Assembly: GCA_027486585.1 (NCBI GenBank)
Contig: JAIXOU010000030.1
Span: 39,254 to 103,253 of the forward strand
Length of the DNA stretch: 64,000 nucleotides
Reading direction: 5' to 3'
Source: Verrucomicrobiaceae bacterium
Lineage (GTDB): Bacteria; Verrucomicrobiota; Verrucomicrobiia; Verrucomicrobiales; Verrucomicrobiaceae
Shown here: piece by piece, positions 9,630-19,283 of the stretch
How positions within the stretch are numbered: position 1 is the stretch's first letter
Layout of the letters: each line of letters opens with the position of its first letter
Made by a program: the position numbers and the translations under genes
The notes under the pieces: generated by a model
What the model saw: only the letters and a program-made list of their open reading frames with translations
The model's database searches: none
What the model was told of the DNA's origin: nothing

Positions 9630-10391
9630 TCAGGAGAGGCTGGCGTGTTGTTCAGAAGCATCTAGCACGGCACGCTGATCATTGGCAAAGATGCGCGCGG
9701 CATTGACTTCATCACGAATGATCCTGCCATCGCGCATGACGATGATGCGCTTGCAGTAGGCGGCGATGTCCAGCTCATGCGTGACCATGATCACGGTGAT
9801 CCCGGCATCGTTGAGTGCTTGAAACAAGCCCATGACCTCGATGCTGGTGCGGGTGTCGAGATTGCCAGTGGGCTCGTCCGCCAGCACGAGTTCGGGATTG
9901 TTGACGAGGGCACGGGCGATGGCCACTCGCTGCTGCTGGCCGCCCGAGAGCTGATTGGGATGATTGTAGAGGCGTTCACCGAGGCCCACTTTTTTCAATG
10001 CTTCGATCGCGCGTTGGCGACGGTCACGCAGCGGCACATGCGGGTTGGTGTAAAAGAGTGGAAGCTCCACGTTCTCACACGCGGAAGTGCGAGAGAGCAG
10101 ATTGAAGCTCTGGAAAACGAATCCGATTTTCAGATTCCTCAACCGCGACAACTCGGATCGACCGAGGCGAGCAACATCCACACCATCGAGGAGGTATTGT
10201 CCGTCGGTGGGTTGATCGAGGCAGCCCAGCATGTTCATCAGCGTGGATTTGCCGGAGCCGCTGGAGCCCATGATGGCGACGAAGTCCCCGCGCTCGATGC
10301 GCAGGCTCACGCCGTTCACCGCACGCACTTCGACATCGCCAGTGCGGTAGATTTTCTGGAGGTTGTCCAGCTCGATGACACTTGCGTTCAT
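9630..10391 (-). CDS. ABC transporter ATP-binding protein, MacB/LolD-like
   Basis: Walker [10 protein letters not shown], signature [15 protein letters not shown], Walker [13 protein letters not shown]. Confidence 0.95.
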   Translation of the reverse strand: MNASVIELDNLQKIYRTGDVEVRAVNGVSLRIERGDFVAIMGSSGSGKSTLMNMLGCLDQPTDGQYLLDGVDVARLGRSELSRLRNLKIGFVFQSFNLLSRTSACENVELPLFYTNPHVPLRDRRQRAIEALKKVGLGERLYNHPNQLSGGQQQRVAIARALVNNPELVLADEPTGNLDTRTSIEVMGLFQALNDAGITVIMVTHELDIAAYCKRIIVMRDGRIIRDEVNAARIFANDQRAVLDASEQHASLS

Positions 10392-10394
10392 GGC

Positions 10395-11522
10395 TTATAA
10401 AGATGGCGGTGGTCCACCCGCAGCTTCATTGGTTCCTCCAAGTGAAGCCGTCACTACCAGCGCTGAGGCATCGAGCCCGTCGAGAATCTCCGTCTCCGAG
10501 TTGTCGGTGATACCGGTGGTGACGATGACGGCGCGCAGCGTTTGCTCTTTGCCTGAGCCTTCCAGTGCATAGACGAGCTGCTGCTTGCGTTGCAGCTTGG
10601 CATTCGTGGTGCCGGTCATCTTGCTGCCATCCGGCGGGGTGAATCGCAGAGCGGTGTTCGGCACTTTGAGCACGTCGTTTCGCTCGGCGGTGAGGATGGA
10701 GACATCCGCCGTCATGCCAGGAAAAAGGCGCTGCTCGGGGTTCTCCACGTCGATGAGCGTCTCATACGTCACCACGTTTTCAGTGGTCGTCGGCGCGATA
10801 CGAACCTGCACGACATCGCCACTGAAGATGTCATCAGGGAAGGCATCCACAGTGAAGTTCACTTTGTTTCCCTTCTTCACACCGCCGATGTCGGCCTCAG
10901 AGACCGTGGCGGTGATGCGCATCTTTTTGATGTCCTGCGCGATGGTGAAAAGCACGGGCGTGCTCATCGCAGCAACCACGGTCTGACCCAAATCGACTTT
11001 CCTGGAAACCACGATGCCATCCACTGGAGCGGTGATGCGGCAGAAGCCGAGGTCCGTCTTTGCTTGATCGAGAGCCGCTTCTTTGATGGTTACCGTGGCT
11101 TCGGCTTGCGTCAGCTCGGCCACAGCTTGCTCCACATCCAGCTCGGTGGCGGCTCGCAGAGGAAGAAGGGATTTTTTGCGATCCAGATTTTGCTTCTTCA
11201 ACGTCACGCTGGCACCGGCACTGGCGAGTTCTCCTTCAGCAGCCTTCACTTTGGAGGAATAGATGGAGGTATCCAGCTCCGCGATGAGATCGCCTCGCTT
11301 CACGAGGGTGTTGAAGTCAGCATTGAGCTTCATGATGCGCCCGGAGACCTGGCAGCCCACGTCCACGCTCACCACGGCACCGAGCGTGCCACTTGCGGTG
11401 ACAACAGCGCGCAGATTGCCGCGTGAGACTGGCGTGGTTTCATAGCGGACCTCGCCTGCGCCCGGAGGCTTGCAGGCTGACAGGGTGACGAGTGACAACA
11501 GAATGTAGATACGTGTTTTCAT
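10395..11522 (-). CDS. efflux RND/MacA-like periplasmic adaptor lipoprotein
   Basis: start refined to 11522: MKTRIYILLSLVTLSACKPPG lipobox; HlyD-like barrel-sandwich motifs (GSGTLGAVVSVDVGCQVSGRI, ITAPVDGIVVSRKVDLGQTV). Confidence 0.9.
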   Translation of the reverse strand: MKTRIYILLSLVTLSACKPPGAGEVRYETTPVSRGNLRAVVTASGTLGAVVSVDVGCQVSGRIMKLNADFNTLVKRGDLIAELDTSIYSSKVKAAEGELASAGASVTLKKQNLDRKKSLLPLRAATELDVEQAVAELTQAEATVTIKEAALDQAKTDLGFCRITAPVDGIVVSRKVDLGQTVVAAMSTPVLFTIAQDIKKMRITATVSEADIGGVKKGNKVNFTVDAFPDDIFSGDVVQVRIAPTTTENVVTYETLIDVENPEQRLFPGMTADVSILTAERNDVLKVPNTALRFTPPDGSKMTGTTNAKLQRKQQLVYALEGSGKEQTLRAVIVTTGITDNSETEILDGLDASALVVTASLGGTNEAAGGPPPSL

Positions 11523-12913
11523 TTCCAACCTCCTCCGACGGCTTGATAAAGTTTGATGCGGGCGGCCACAGAGTCGTAGCGGGCCCCGATGAGATTTTGC
11601 TGTGCGGAGAAAAGATCCTGCTGTGAGGCCACCACATTGAGATAGCTCGACACACCACGCTGATCCCGCGCTGAGGCGAGATCGTAGCGCCGCTGCTGGG
11701 CGGCCACGAGTGCCTGCAAGGTGCTGATTCGCTCTCTCGCCGCGCATTGCGCAGCGAGCGCATCGGCCACTTCGCGGAAGGCGCTCTGGATGGCTTTCTC
11801 GTAGTTGGCGACTTCGATACGGGTGCGGATTTTCGCGGCATCGAGATTGGCTCGATTGCGGCCACCGGTGAAAATGGGCAGCGTGATCTGCGGCGCAAAG
11901 CTCCATGCAGCGGTGCCCTTGCTGAACAGGCTGGTGAGCTCCGTGCTGACGGTGCCTTCCTGTGCCGTGAGTTTGATGGTGGGGAAAAAGGCGGCTCGCG
12001 CGGCTCCGATGTCTGCATTTGCTGCACGCAGGGTGCGCTCTGCTTCTTGAATATCTGGGCGGCCCTGGAGCAACTCGGACGGCACACCTGCGGATACGGC
12101 TTTCACAGGAGCATCGGCCAGCGATTTGCCCGCAGGCAAGTTGGTGGGCAGCGGCTGACCAAGCATGAGCACGAGGCCGTTCTCGGCTTGGTCTCGCTGA
12201 CGTTGATAAGCGATCAAATTGGCCTTGGCAGTGAGCACCTGGGCTTCGGAGGAGCGAAGGTCGAGTTCCAGCAGCCCGCCTGCTTTGAATATGCTGTCAT
12301 TCAGACGGTAGCTTTCCTCGACTGCGGCTAGCGTGAGCTTCGTGTTAGCAATGAGTTCACCAAACTGCCGCACCGTATAGTATTGTGTGGCCAGCTCGGC
12401 TACCAGCGTCACCTGCGCGGCACGCTGCGCCTCGGTTTTGGCAAAGTATTGCTCCAGTGCCTTCGCGCTCAGGCTGCGGATGCGGCCAAACAAGTCCAGC
12501 TCATACGAGGTGGTGCCGAGGTTGAGCTGCCACTGATTGCTCGTCATCCCGGACTGATGTGACCGACTAAAATCAGTACCTTGCGAGACGCTGGGCAGCA
12601 ACGCCGATCGCTCGATGCGATACTGCGCCCGCGCCTCTTCCACTCGCAGCATGGCAACGCGCAGGTCGCGATTGTTCGCCAGCGCGATGTCAATGAGCCG
12701 AACCAATCGGGCATCATTGAACACCTGCCGCCATGCGATCTCGCTGCTGGCCGCGCTCGTTTTGCCGCCACTGGGATACCGCGCACTCACGGGTGCGTTG
12801 GGCAGGTTCAACTTTGGGATAAATGTGCAACTCGACACCGACTGGCAGACGAGGAGGCCAAGGACTGCACGCCTTGTCATGGGTGATGAGTGAAACTGCT
12901 TGATGAGGGACAT
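11519..12913 (-). CDS. efflux transporter outer membrane subunit (TolC/NodT-like)
   Basis: lipobox VSSCTF, RPDIQEAERTLRAANADIGAARAAFFPTIKLTA; 4 bp overlap with adaptor gene. Confidence 0.92.
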   Translation of the reverse strand: MSLIKQFHSSPMTRRAVLGLLVCQSVSSCTFIPKLNLPNAPVSARYPSGGKTSAASSEIAWRQVFNDARLVRLIDIALANNRDLRVAMLRVEEARAQYRIERSALLPSVSQGTDFSRSHQSGMTSNQWQLNLGTTSYELDLFGRIRSLSAKALEQYFAKTEAQRAAQVTLVAELATQYYTVRQFGELIANTKLTLAAVEESYRLNDSIFKAGGLLELDLRSSEAQVLTAKANLIAYQRQRDQAENGLVLMLGQPLPTNLPAGKSLADAPVKAVSAGVPSELLQGRPDIQEAERTLRAANADIGAARAAFFPTIKLTAQEGTVSTELTSLFSKGTAAWSFAPQITLPIFTGGRNRANLDAAKIRTRIEVANYEKAIQSAFREVADALAAQCAARERISTLQALVAAQQRRYDLASARDQRGVSSYLNVVASQQDLFSAQQNLIGARYDSVAARIKLYQAVGGGWK

Positions 12914-13011
12914 GCCTCATCATCAATCCATCCCCGCTTCTCGCGCTGAGAATGGGATCGGCGGAGTGATCACCGTGATCAACGGCAGTTGAGGCGGATG
13001 AGCGGTGGCTG

Positions 13012-13039
13012 CCGTTCATGGGCCTCTGCCACCGTTCAT
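13012..13039. promoter_or_regulatory. candidate LytTR-type operator: two CCGTTCAT direct repeats exactly 20 bp apart
   Basis: gCCGTTCATg at 13012-13019 and aCCGTTCATc at 13032-13039, between the divergent efflux operon and the LytS-like kinase. Confidence 0.5.
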
Positions 13040-13098
13040 CATGCCAGCAGGCAGCTTGTCATTTCCTGGCTGACATTTCACTGCGCTGTCCCAAACTT

Positions 13099-14250
13099 AT
13101 GCAGATGAAAGACGCCCGAATAACTGCTGATAACACCCCGCCCTTTGCCGGGCGTGGCTACCATCTCATGCAGGCAGGGTTCTGGATATTGTTCACACTT
13201 GCCGTGACGGCCACACTCCTCTCAGGGCCGCCTTCCTTCTTATTTGAAGATATGCCGCCAGAGATAGAAGGAGCAGTCCAAAAGGCATTTGCTTCGCTGA
13301 AGCCCATGATGTGGTTGCACAACGCGGTGATGACATTCTGTGGCATCCTTGCCACACATCTACTGCATTTACTGACACTGAGGTGCCGCTGGGATCGGCT
13401 GCCGTTGAGGCGTCTGTTACCCACAGTGATGATCACCTGCATGATACTCGCGGTGACGATTTCATTATTGATCAGTAGCGTCAGAGCTTTCGCCGTTGGC
13501 TCTAGTTTTGGAGTGCGTATGATGGAACATAGACTGCTGATAGAGTTTTTTTCTACCAGCATCGTGGCTTTCTTTCTGCTCGGCATGTGGGCGGCGCTTT
13601 ATTATGCCTGCCATGCCTTCACGAGGCTTCATCAAATGGAAGTCACCACGCTGCGCAGCGATTCAGCCATCAAGGAAGCGCGGCTGCAAACCATCGCCAC
13701 GCAGCTCAATCCGCACTTTCTCTTCAACTCCCTCAATGCCGTCCGCGCCCTTATTGAAGAAAGCCCCAAGCAAGCGCGTGATGCCGTGACGCAACTATCC
13801 CTCGTGCTGCGAGCTTCCCTATCCGCCAGCGATCAAAAGCTGATCCCCCTGCGCGATGAACTCACGGCGGTGAATGCCTTGCTCGACCTCGAACTGACGC
13901 GCTACGGAGATCGCCTGCATGTGGAGCGTGCGGTGGGCGATGGCTGCGAAAGGGCACTCGTGCCGCCGCTCCTGCTCGTCACTCTCGTTGAGAACGCCGT
14001 GAAGCACGGTGTCGCCGCCAAACTCGGCTCCGGTCACCTCCGCTACACTGCGCAATTGTTGAGTGGCAGCCTGAACCTCCGCGTAGAAAACTCTGGGACA
14101 CTCACCGAAAGCTGGGAGCACAAAGGCGGCATCGGATTGGCCCATACGCAGGAACGGCTCGTGTTGCTGTTTGGTGATAAAGCAACGATGACCATCCAAC
14201 AAACCGCTGACGGAGTCGAGGCATCCGTCATCCTTCCGCAGAACCTATGA
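13099..14250 (+). CDS. LytS-like sensor histidine kinase (His_kinase domain)
   Basis: LQTIATQLNPHFLFNSLNAVRALIEE, PPLLLVTLVENAVKHGV; start set at 13099. Confidence 0.9.
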   Translation: MQMKDARITADNTPPFAGRGYHLMQAGFWILFTLAVTATLLSGPPSFLFEDMPPEIEGAVQKAFASLKPMMWLHNAVMTFCGILATHLLHLLTLRCRWDRLPLRRLLPTVMITCMILAVTISLLISSVRAFAVGSSFGVRMMEHRLLIEFFSTSIVAFFLLGMWAALYYACHAFTRLHQMEVTTLRSDSAIKEARLQTIATQLNPHFLFNSLNAVRALIEESPKQARDAVTQLSLVLRASLSASDQKLIPLRDELTAVNALLDLELTRYGDRLHVERAVGDGCERALVPPLLLVTLVENAVKHGVAAKLGSGHLRYTAQLLSGSLNLRVENSGTLTESWEHKGGIGLAHTQERLVLLFGDKATMTIQQTADGVEASVILPQNL

Positions 14251-14966
14251 AAGCCCTCATCATCGACGACGAACGCATGGCCCGGCGCGAGATGCGCCGC
14301 CTCCTGGAAGCGCATCCCGAGATCGAAATCGTCGGTGAGGCCGACAGCGGTCATGCCGCGCTTAGCCTGCTGCCTTCGCTGAAGCCGGACGTGTTCTTTC
14401 TCGACATCCAAATGCCCGAGATGGACGGCTTTGAGTTTGTCAATGCCATGGGCGAATACTCCCCTCAGATCATCTTCTGCACCGCCTACGATGCCCACGC
14501 CCTGCGTGCCTTTGAGGTCAACGCCGTGGACTATCTCTTGAAGCCCGTCGATCCCGAACGCCTAGCCGCCGCCGTCCAGCGACTGCACGACACGCCACCC
14601 TCCGACACAGCCATGCAGGACGAAACACCCCTGCGAGAAACCGACCGCGTGCTGCTCAAAGGCGAGCAACGTACCTGGTTCTTGCCCGTGCGCTCGATCT
14701 ACCTGCTCCAGTCCGAGGGCAACTACACCCATGTCTTCTTCGAGGGCGGAAAAGTCCTGCTCCCACGCTCCCTCGCCGCCCTGGAGCAACGACTGAACCT
14801 CCCCATCTTCTTCCGCGCCAACCGCGCCCAACTAATCAACACCCGCGCCATCACCAATGTCGCCGAATGGTTCAATGGCGGCTTGCAAGTCACGTTAGCG
14901 TCTGGGGACAAAGTCGAAATCTCCCGCCGTCAGGCTGCTCTGTTCCGCAAACAGAAGGGGCTTTGA
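14247..14966 (+). CDS. LytTR family response regulator
   Basis: receiver MKALIIDDERMARREMRRLL...FFLDIQMPEMDGFEFV; LytTR domain IYLLQSEGNYTHVFFEGGK; ATGA overlap with the kinase. Confidence 0.95.
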   Translation: MKALIIDDERMARREMRRLLEAHPEIEIVGEADSGHAALSLLPSLKPDVFFLDIQMPEMDGFEFVNAMGEYSPQIIFCTAYDAHALRAFEVNAVDYLLKPVDPERLAAAVQRLHDTPPSDTAMQDETPLRETDRVLLKGEQRTWFLPVRSIYLLQSEGNYTHVFFEGGKVLLPRSLAALEQRLNLPIFFRANRAQLINTRAITNVAEWFNGGLQVTLASGDKVEISRRQAALFRKQKGL

Positions 14967-15066
14967 TTTTGGCAAAGCAGGAAAGCTTTCGCAATATTGC
15001 CCCGAAGCTCACGAGCATTGAGCCGTGAGTGTTACTGGAACCTGAAGAGCAGGTGGTTTGTCCTCT

Positions 15067-18000
15067 TTACTTCGTCTTGAACTCGCGACTGGTCGTTAGG
15101 GCGATGATGACCTCGCGAATCGCAAAATCCTTCGCCTTCGCACGCTTCACGATGTCTTCGGCTAGCGCGATGTCGGTGAAGCCATACGGCCTGCCGAGCC
15201 CATACTCGATGAGCGCTTCCGTGAAGCCTTGAGCAAAGTTTTCGCTCTTGGCGGCGATTTGGTCGCGGAGGTCGAAGTAGGTTTGGAAGGCGGGGCCGTG
15301 GTGGAATTGGCCGGCGGGGTCGATGGGCCAGTCTTTTTTGGTTTTGGGGTCCTGATCGACGTCGCGCCATTTGCCGGCGGCGTTGAAGTTTTCGAGGCCA
15401 AAGCCAATGGGGTCGATCTTACGATGGCACTGGAGGCACTGGGGCTCTTCTTGATGGGCGAGGAGGCGTTCACGCGGGCTGATGGGTTTGCCGGCTAGGC
15501 GGTCGAGCTGCGGCACATTCGGCGGGGCGGGCGGTGGTGGATTGTGGAGGAGTTTGCGCAGCACCCAGGCACCGCGCTCGACGGGACTGGTGCGCTCGCC
15601 GTTGCTGCCCATGGCGAGGATGGCGGCCATGCCGAGCAGGCCACCGCGTGGGGAATTGGCGGGGAGTTTGACCTTTTGAAACGCATCGCCGCTGATGCCT
15701 TCGATGCCGTAGTAGGTGGCGAGCAGGCCGTTGACGTGGATTTCGTCGCTCTTGAGCAGTTTCGTGAGGCTGCCGTTGTTTCGCAGCAGGTGGGCGAAGG
15801 TTTCATACACTTCGCGGCGTGCGGCGGCCTTGGCGCTTTCGTCAAAGTCCCGAAACTGCTTGGTGTCGAACTGGAAGAAGTCTAGCCGGTCCATGCTGAG
15901 CCATTGATGCACGAAGCCACTGACAAACTCGTCGGCCTTCGGGCTGGCGATCATGCGATCCACCTCGCGAGCGATGAGGTCAGGGTTCGTGATATCTACT
16001 TTGAGAAGCTGTTCATCCGGTGGAGCGCTCCAGAGGAAATAGGACAGGCGTGAGGCGAGTTCGGGAGCTGATAGCGATCTCTGGCTTTCATTTTTTACCC
16101 CTAACTTTTTACCAGCCCCTTCTTTTGGTAAAAGATTTGGGGTAAAAAATTGGGGACCTGTTTCCTGAAGATACAAAAAGCCCGGCGAGGCCAGGATGAC
16201 GCTCAAAGGCTCGCGGATGGCCTTATCGAAGCTCTCACCAGCTTTCAGGCGTGTTGCGTGCAAAACCGTCAATTTGTCCAAAAAGGCGGCGGAAGGCTTT
16301 TTACCGCGAAAGGCTCGTTCGGCGAAGGTTTCGAGCACTTGGCGAGCATTCATCTCACCAGCGGCGAGCACGGGTGGGACGCTTGTTTTGGCATTCGCGG
16401 GCGCGAGCGGGCCTTCCCACTCCACCCAATCGATCCACAACGCGGAGGGAGGTCCCACGCCGGTGGCTTTCTGCGCAGCGGTGTAGAGTTCGTGATCGAG
16501 CTTCACATCCCGCTTCTCGCGCAGCACAAAGGTTCGCGGACCATCGGAGGCGAGGCTCACCGGCACCTCAATGATCTGCGGTGCATCGGTGGTGCCGCTG
16601 ATTTGGAACGTTTGCATTAGCGTGAAGTCTTCATCGCCCGCCTTACGACTGCCGAGCGCGACGAAGTGCCGCTCCTTCGGCGTGCCCTTCACCGCGCCAA
16701 CGCGGAAGCGCAGCTTGTAATCGCCCGGCTCGGCCTTCTCGACCTCATGCTTCGTCTTTAGCCAGCCCGAAGGCTGATCCGGTGGCAGCGTGATGACCTC
16801 TTCCTTGTGGACGTTGTAGAGGGTCAAATACGCGCCGTTCTTGGTGAGCGGATCATTCAGGTATCGCTCAAAACTCGGCCCATGCTGCTCAAAGCTACGG
16901 ATTCGAAACTTCGCCTCCTGCTCGTCCGGAATGCCCTTCTGCGGCTGCTTGGTCTCCATGAACTTCTTCGCCGCCTCGTAGCCGCCTTTGAAGTAGCCCT
17001 TGTAAGTGCCGCCGACCATCGCGTTCGCATGCAACTCGACCTCGCGACGTTCTTTGATCGTCTTCGTCAAAGCAGGCGCACTCGCCACCTCAATCCAGTC
17101 AATCCACAACGCGAACTCAGGCCCGACGCCGTTGCGCTTCAGCGCTTCATTGAAGACTTCACGCGCGGCGTCCTCGGATTGGTAGCTGCCTTTTTCCTGG
17201 AAGAAAAAGCCACGTCCGTTCGTGGGCGAAAACTTCAGCGGAATCTCAAGCAACTGCGGTTTCTCCATCGTGCCTGTGACCTGATGACTGCTCACGATGG
17301 CACGTACGCCCGAGTCGTGATGCGAACCAAACTCCACGAAGTGCCGCGACGCCGTTGTGTTCTTCGTCACCGCGATGCGCACTCGCACGACGTAATCGCC
17401 TGCAGGCCAATCGCCGGGAAGACGGAACGCCTGATACGGATTCACATGCACATCCTCGATTGTGAGAAACGCGCCTGACTTCGTGGCCGGATGCTCCACA
17501 TAAGCGCGATGATGTGGCACATAGTGAAGCCAGTTGCCGCGGCCCAGCCTCTCCGCCTCCACGTCATCCACGAAGCCAAACGTCTTCGGTGCCGGCGCAC
17601 CCACGATGCGCTGCCACCGCGAATGAAGATGCGTCGCATCGTTCGGCTTCTCCGCGCGGATCTTTGCGACCATCTTAGCATTCTCCGGATTCTGCGCTGC
17701 TGCTTCCAGCGCCGCCATCCACTTCTCGTAGCGCTGATGGGCATCCACACGATCCTCAAGCGACTTGGCAATGCGTGCATTCTTTTCCTCCGCCTCGACG
17801 TGCATGAGCCGCGGCTTCTCAGTCGTTGGCACAACGAACCGCGCGAAATGCTCATCCAGCCCCTGGCGCCCGAGCGCAAGGTATTGCTCAAACTGATCCG
17901 ACGACATGAAAAGCGACGAACCCACCGTGTCGAATGTCCCCGCGCCACCATCGGCAGGCAGTTCGTTCACACGCAGATCTACGCCGAGCAGATCGCGGAT

Positions 18001-18390
18001 CGTGTTCTTGTATTCACGCCGGTTCAGCCGCCGCATCGTGATCTTGCCACCGCTGTCGCTCAGCACCGCCCGCGCCGTCACGAGCATGCGCGAGAGGTCA
18101 TCGAGGAAATCCGTCTTCGTCGCCGCATCCGGCTGCTTTTCGTTCTCCGGCGGCATTTCGCCCGAGTTGATGGAGTTGAGCACTTTTTGCCAAAAATCGG
18201 CCTTTTCGACCGAATCGAGCGTGAACGCGATGTCATCGAGCCGAACCTTGCCTTTTTGCTTCTCGGCATTGTGACAGGTGAGGCAGTTGTCTTTGAGAAA
18301 GGCGCGATGCTTGGCGTCGAGCGAGATCTGGGGTGGCTCGGCGAGGAGGGCGAGAGGAGCGAAAAGAAGCGCAGTGTAATAGCGGAGCAT
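15067..18390 (-). CDS. DUF1592 family protein (DUF1587/1592/1588/1585 architecture) with cytochrome-type CxxCH motifs
   Basis: CLTCHNAEKQKGK near N-terminus, [36 protein letters not shown] near C-terminus. Confidence 0.9.
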   Translation of the reverse strand: MLRYYTALLFAPLALLAEPPQISLDAKHRAFLKDNCLTCHNAEKQKGKVRLDDIAFTLDSVEKADFWQKVLNSINSGEMPPENEKQPDAATKTDFLDDLSRMLVTARAVLSDSGGKITMRRLNRREYKNTIRDLLGVDLRVNELPADGGAGTFDTVGSSLFMSSDQFEQYLALGRQGLDEHFARFVVPTTEKPRLMHVEAEEKNARIAKSLEDRVDAHQRYEKWMAALEAAAQNPENAKMVAKIRAEKPNDATHLHSRWQRIVGAPAPKTFGFVDDVEAERLGRGNWLHYVPHHRAYVEHPATKSGAFLTIEDVHVNPYQAFRLPGDWPAGDYVVRVRIAVTKNTTASRHFVEFGSHHDSGVRAIVSSHQVTGTMEKPQLLEIPLKFSPTNGRGFFFQEKGSYQSEDAAREVFNEALKRNGVGPEFALWIDWIEVASAPALTKTIKERREVELHANAMVGGTYKGYFKGGYEAAKKFMETKQPQKGIPDEQEAKFRIRSFEQHGPSFERYLNDPLTKNGAYLTLYNVHKEEVITLPPDQPSGWLKTKHEVEKAEPGDYKLRFRVGAVKGTPKERHFVALGSRKAGDEDFTLMQTFQISGTTDAPQIIEVPVSLASDGPRTFVLREKRDVKLDHELYTAAQKATGVGPPSALWIDWVEWEGPLAPANAKTSVPPVLAAGEMNARQVLETFAERAFRGKKPSAAFLDKLTVLHATRLKAGESFDKAIREPLSVILASPGFLYLQETGPQFFTPNLLPKEGAGKKLGVKNESQRSLSAPELASRLSYFLWSAPPDEQLLKVDITNPDLIAREVDRMIASPKADEFVSGFVHQWLSMDRLDFFQFDTKQFRDFDESAKAAARREVYETFAHLLRNNGSLTKLLKSDEIHVNGLLATYYGIEGISGDAFQKVKLPANSPRGGLLGMAAILAMGSNGERTSPVERGAWVLRKLLHNPPPPAPPNVPQLDRLAGKPISPRERLLAHQEEPQCLQCHRKIDPIGFGLENFNAAGKWRDVDQDPKTKKDWPIDPAGQFHHGPAFQTYFDLRDQIAAKSENFAQGFTEALIEYGLGRPYGFTDIALAEDIVKRAKAKDFAIREVIIALTTSREFKTK
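16090..16150. repeat. palindromic element of GGTAAAAGATTTGGGGTAAAAGAT family inside the DUF1592 CDS, in frame
   Basis: ATTTTTTACCCCTAACTTTTTACC (16090-16113) pairs 21/24 with GGTAAAAGATTTGGGGTAAAAAAT (16127-16150); translated as FFTPNLLPKEGAGKKLGVKN, absent from paralogs. Confidence 0.85.
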
Positions 18391-18399
18391 TCTTGGGCT

Positions 18400-18463
18400 G
18401 GTAAAAGATTTGGGGTAAAAGATGGGGGACTGATTCTGAATCTTTTACCCCCAATCTTTTACC
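18400..18463. repeat. intergenic palindromic element, GGTAAAAGATTTGGGGTAAAAGAT family
   Basis: GGTAAAAGATTTGGGGTAAAAGAT (18400-18423) pairs 23/24 with ATCTTTTACCCCCAATCTTTTACC (18440-18463). Confidence 0.92.
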
Positions 18464-18475
18464 ATAAGGCATGGG

Positions 18476-19267
18476 CTACTTTAGCGTGGTGAAGTGGATG
18501 GTGGTCTGTGTGATGTTGATCCAGTGAATGGCTTTGAGGGCCGTGTGCTTGAGAAGCTTTCTTGCCTCGTCTTCAAAGTTGTCCAAACGCTCCTGCATGC
18601 CGGTGATCTTGAAGGCCACATCAGGAGCCAAGAGACGCATGCGCTGATCGGCAAGGTGGCCCTTCTTCCCAAAAACCGGCACCGGCAGAAGCACCTTGTC
18701 CTCACCACCGAGGAAGTGGGTGATGGCTTCCTCATACAAGGCGATCTCCAAGCCGGCACCCCAATCGGAGATCAATGCCCCGACGATGTCCCGCAGGCGG
18801 GATGCGTCGGCCATTTGAGCATGCCAACGATGATCCACAATGATCGGATTTTTCAGCTCACAGAGCCTCGCGGGGCAGTTCACAAACTCCTGTCCGATGC
18901 TTTCGGGTCGCACGTTGATGACTTTGCCGTGAGCCAGATCGAGCAAGAGCAGGTAGTTGAGCGTCTGCCCCCGGTGTCGGGCATGAATCGCGTCGGCGGC
19001 TTTGAATTCAAACAGTCCGCTGGAATTGACTAGAACATCGACAAAGTAGCTCTTGGCGAAGCTGCCGTGTGAGACGACGATCTCGACTTCGAGCATCACC
19101 CCGCTCATCCGGTCCGCGAGTGCCTTCTTGTAGATGAGTTCGTCGAAGAAGCGTCCGAACTCATTGTGAATGTCGATGATATGCCCGACCACCTCGCTGG
19201 CAAGCAGCTTGAACTCAGCCTGCGAGATACGCTTGGTAACGATGGGGTAATGAATCGGCATGGGCAA
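18476..19267 (-). CDS. GxxExxY family protein (PD-(D/E)XK nuclease-like fold) with C-terminal extension
   Basis: VVGHIIDIHNEFGRFFDELIYKKALADRM and LFEFKAADAIHARHRGQTLNYLLLLDLAHGKVINV match the family pattern as remembered. Confidence 0.75.
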   Translation of the reverse strand: MPMPIHYPIVTKRISQAEFKLLASEVVGHIIDIHNEFGRFFDELIYKKALADRMSGVMLEVEIVVSHGSFAKSYFVDVLVNSSGLFEFKAADAIHARHRGQTLNYLLLLDLAHGKVINVRPESIGQEFVNCPARLCELKNPIIVDHRWHAQMADASRLRDIVGALISDWGAGLEIALYEEAITHFLGGEDKVLLPVPVFGKKGHLADQRMRLLAPDVAFKITGMQERLDNFEDEARKLLKHTALKAIHWINITQTTIHFTTLK

Positions 19268-19283
19268 AAAATCCGTTTCTGAA

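Noticed and set aside
10395-11906. Long form of the periplasmic adaptor ORF starting at 11906
   Set aside because: The extra N-terminus overlaps the outer membrane factor CDS out of frame; the lipobox start at 11522 is far better.
18400-18463. Palindromes considered as ordinary Rho-independent terminators
   Set aside because: Long A/T-containing arms without a terminal U-tract, repeated as a sequence family and also found inside coding frames.
17491-18492. 333 aa + strand ORF
   Set aside because: Antisense of DUF1592; its C-terminal end is just a translation of the palindromic repeat.
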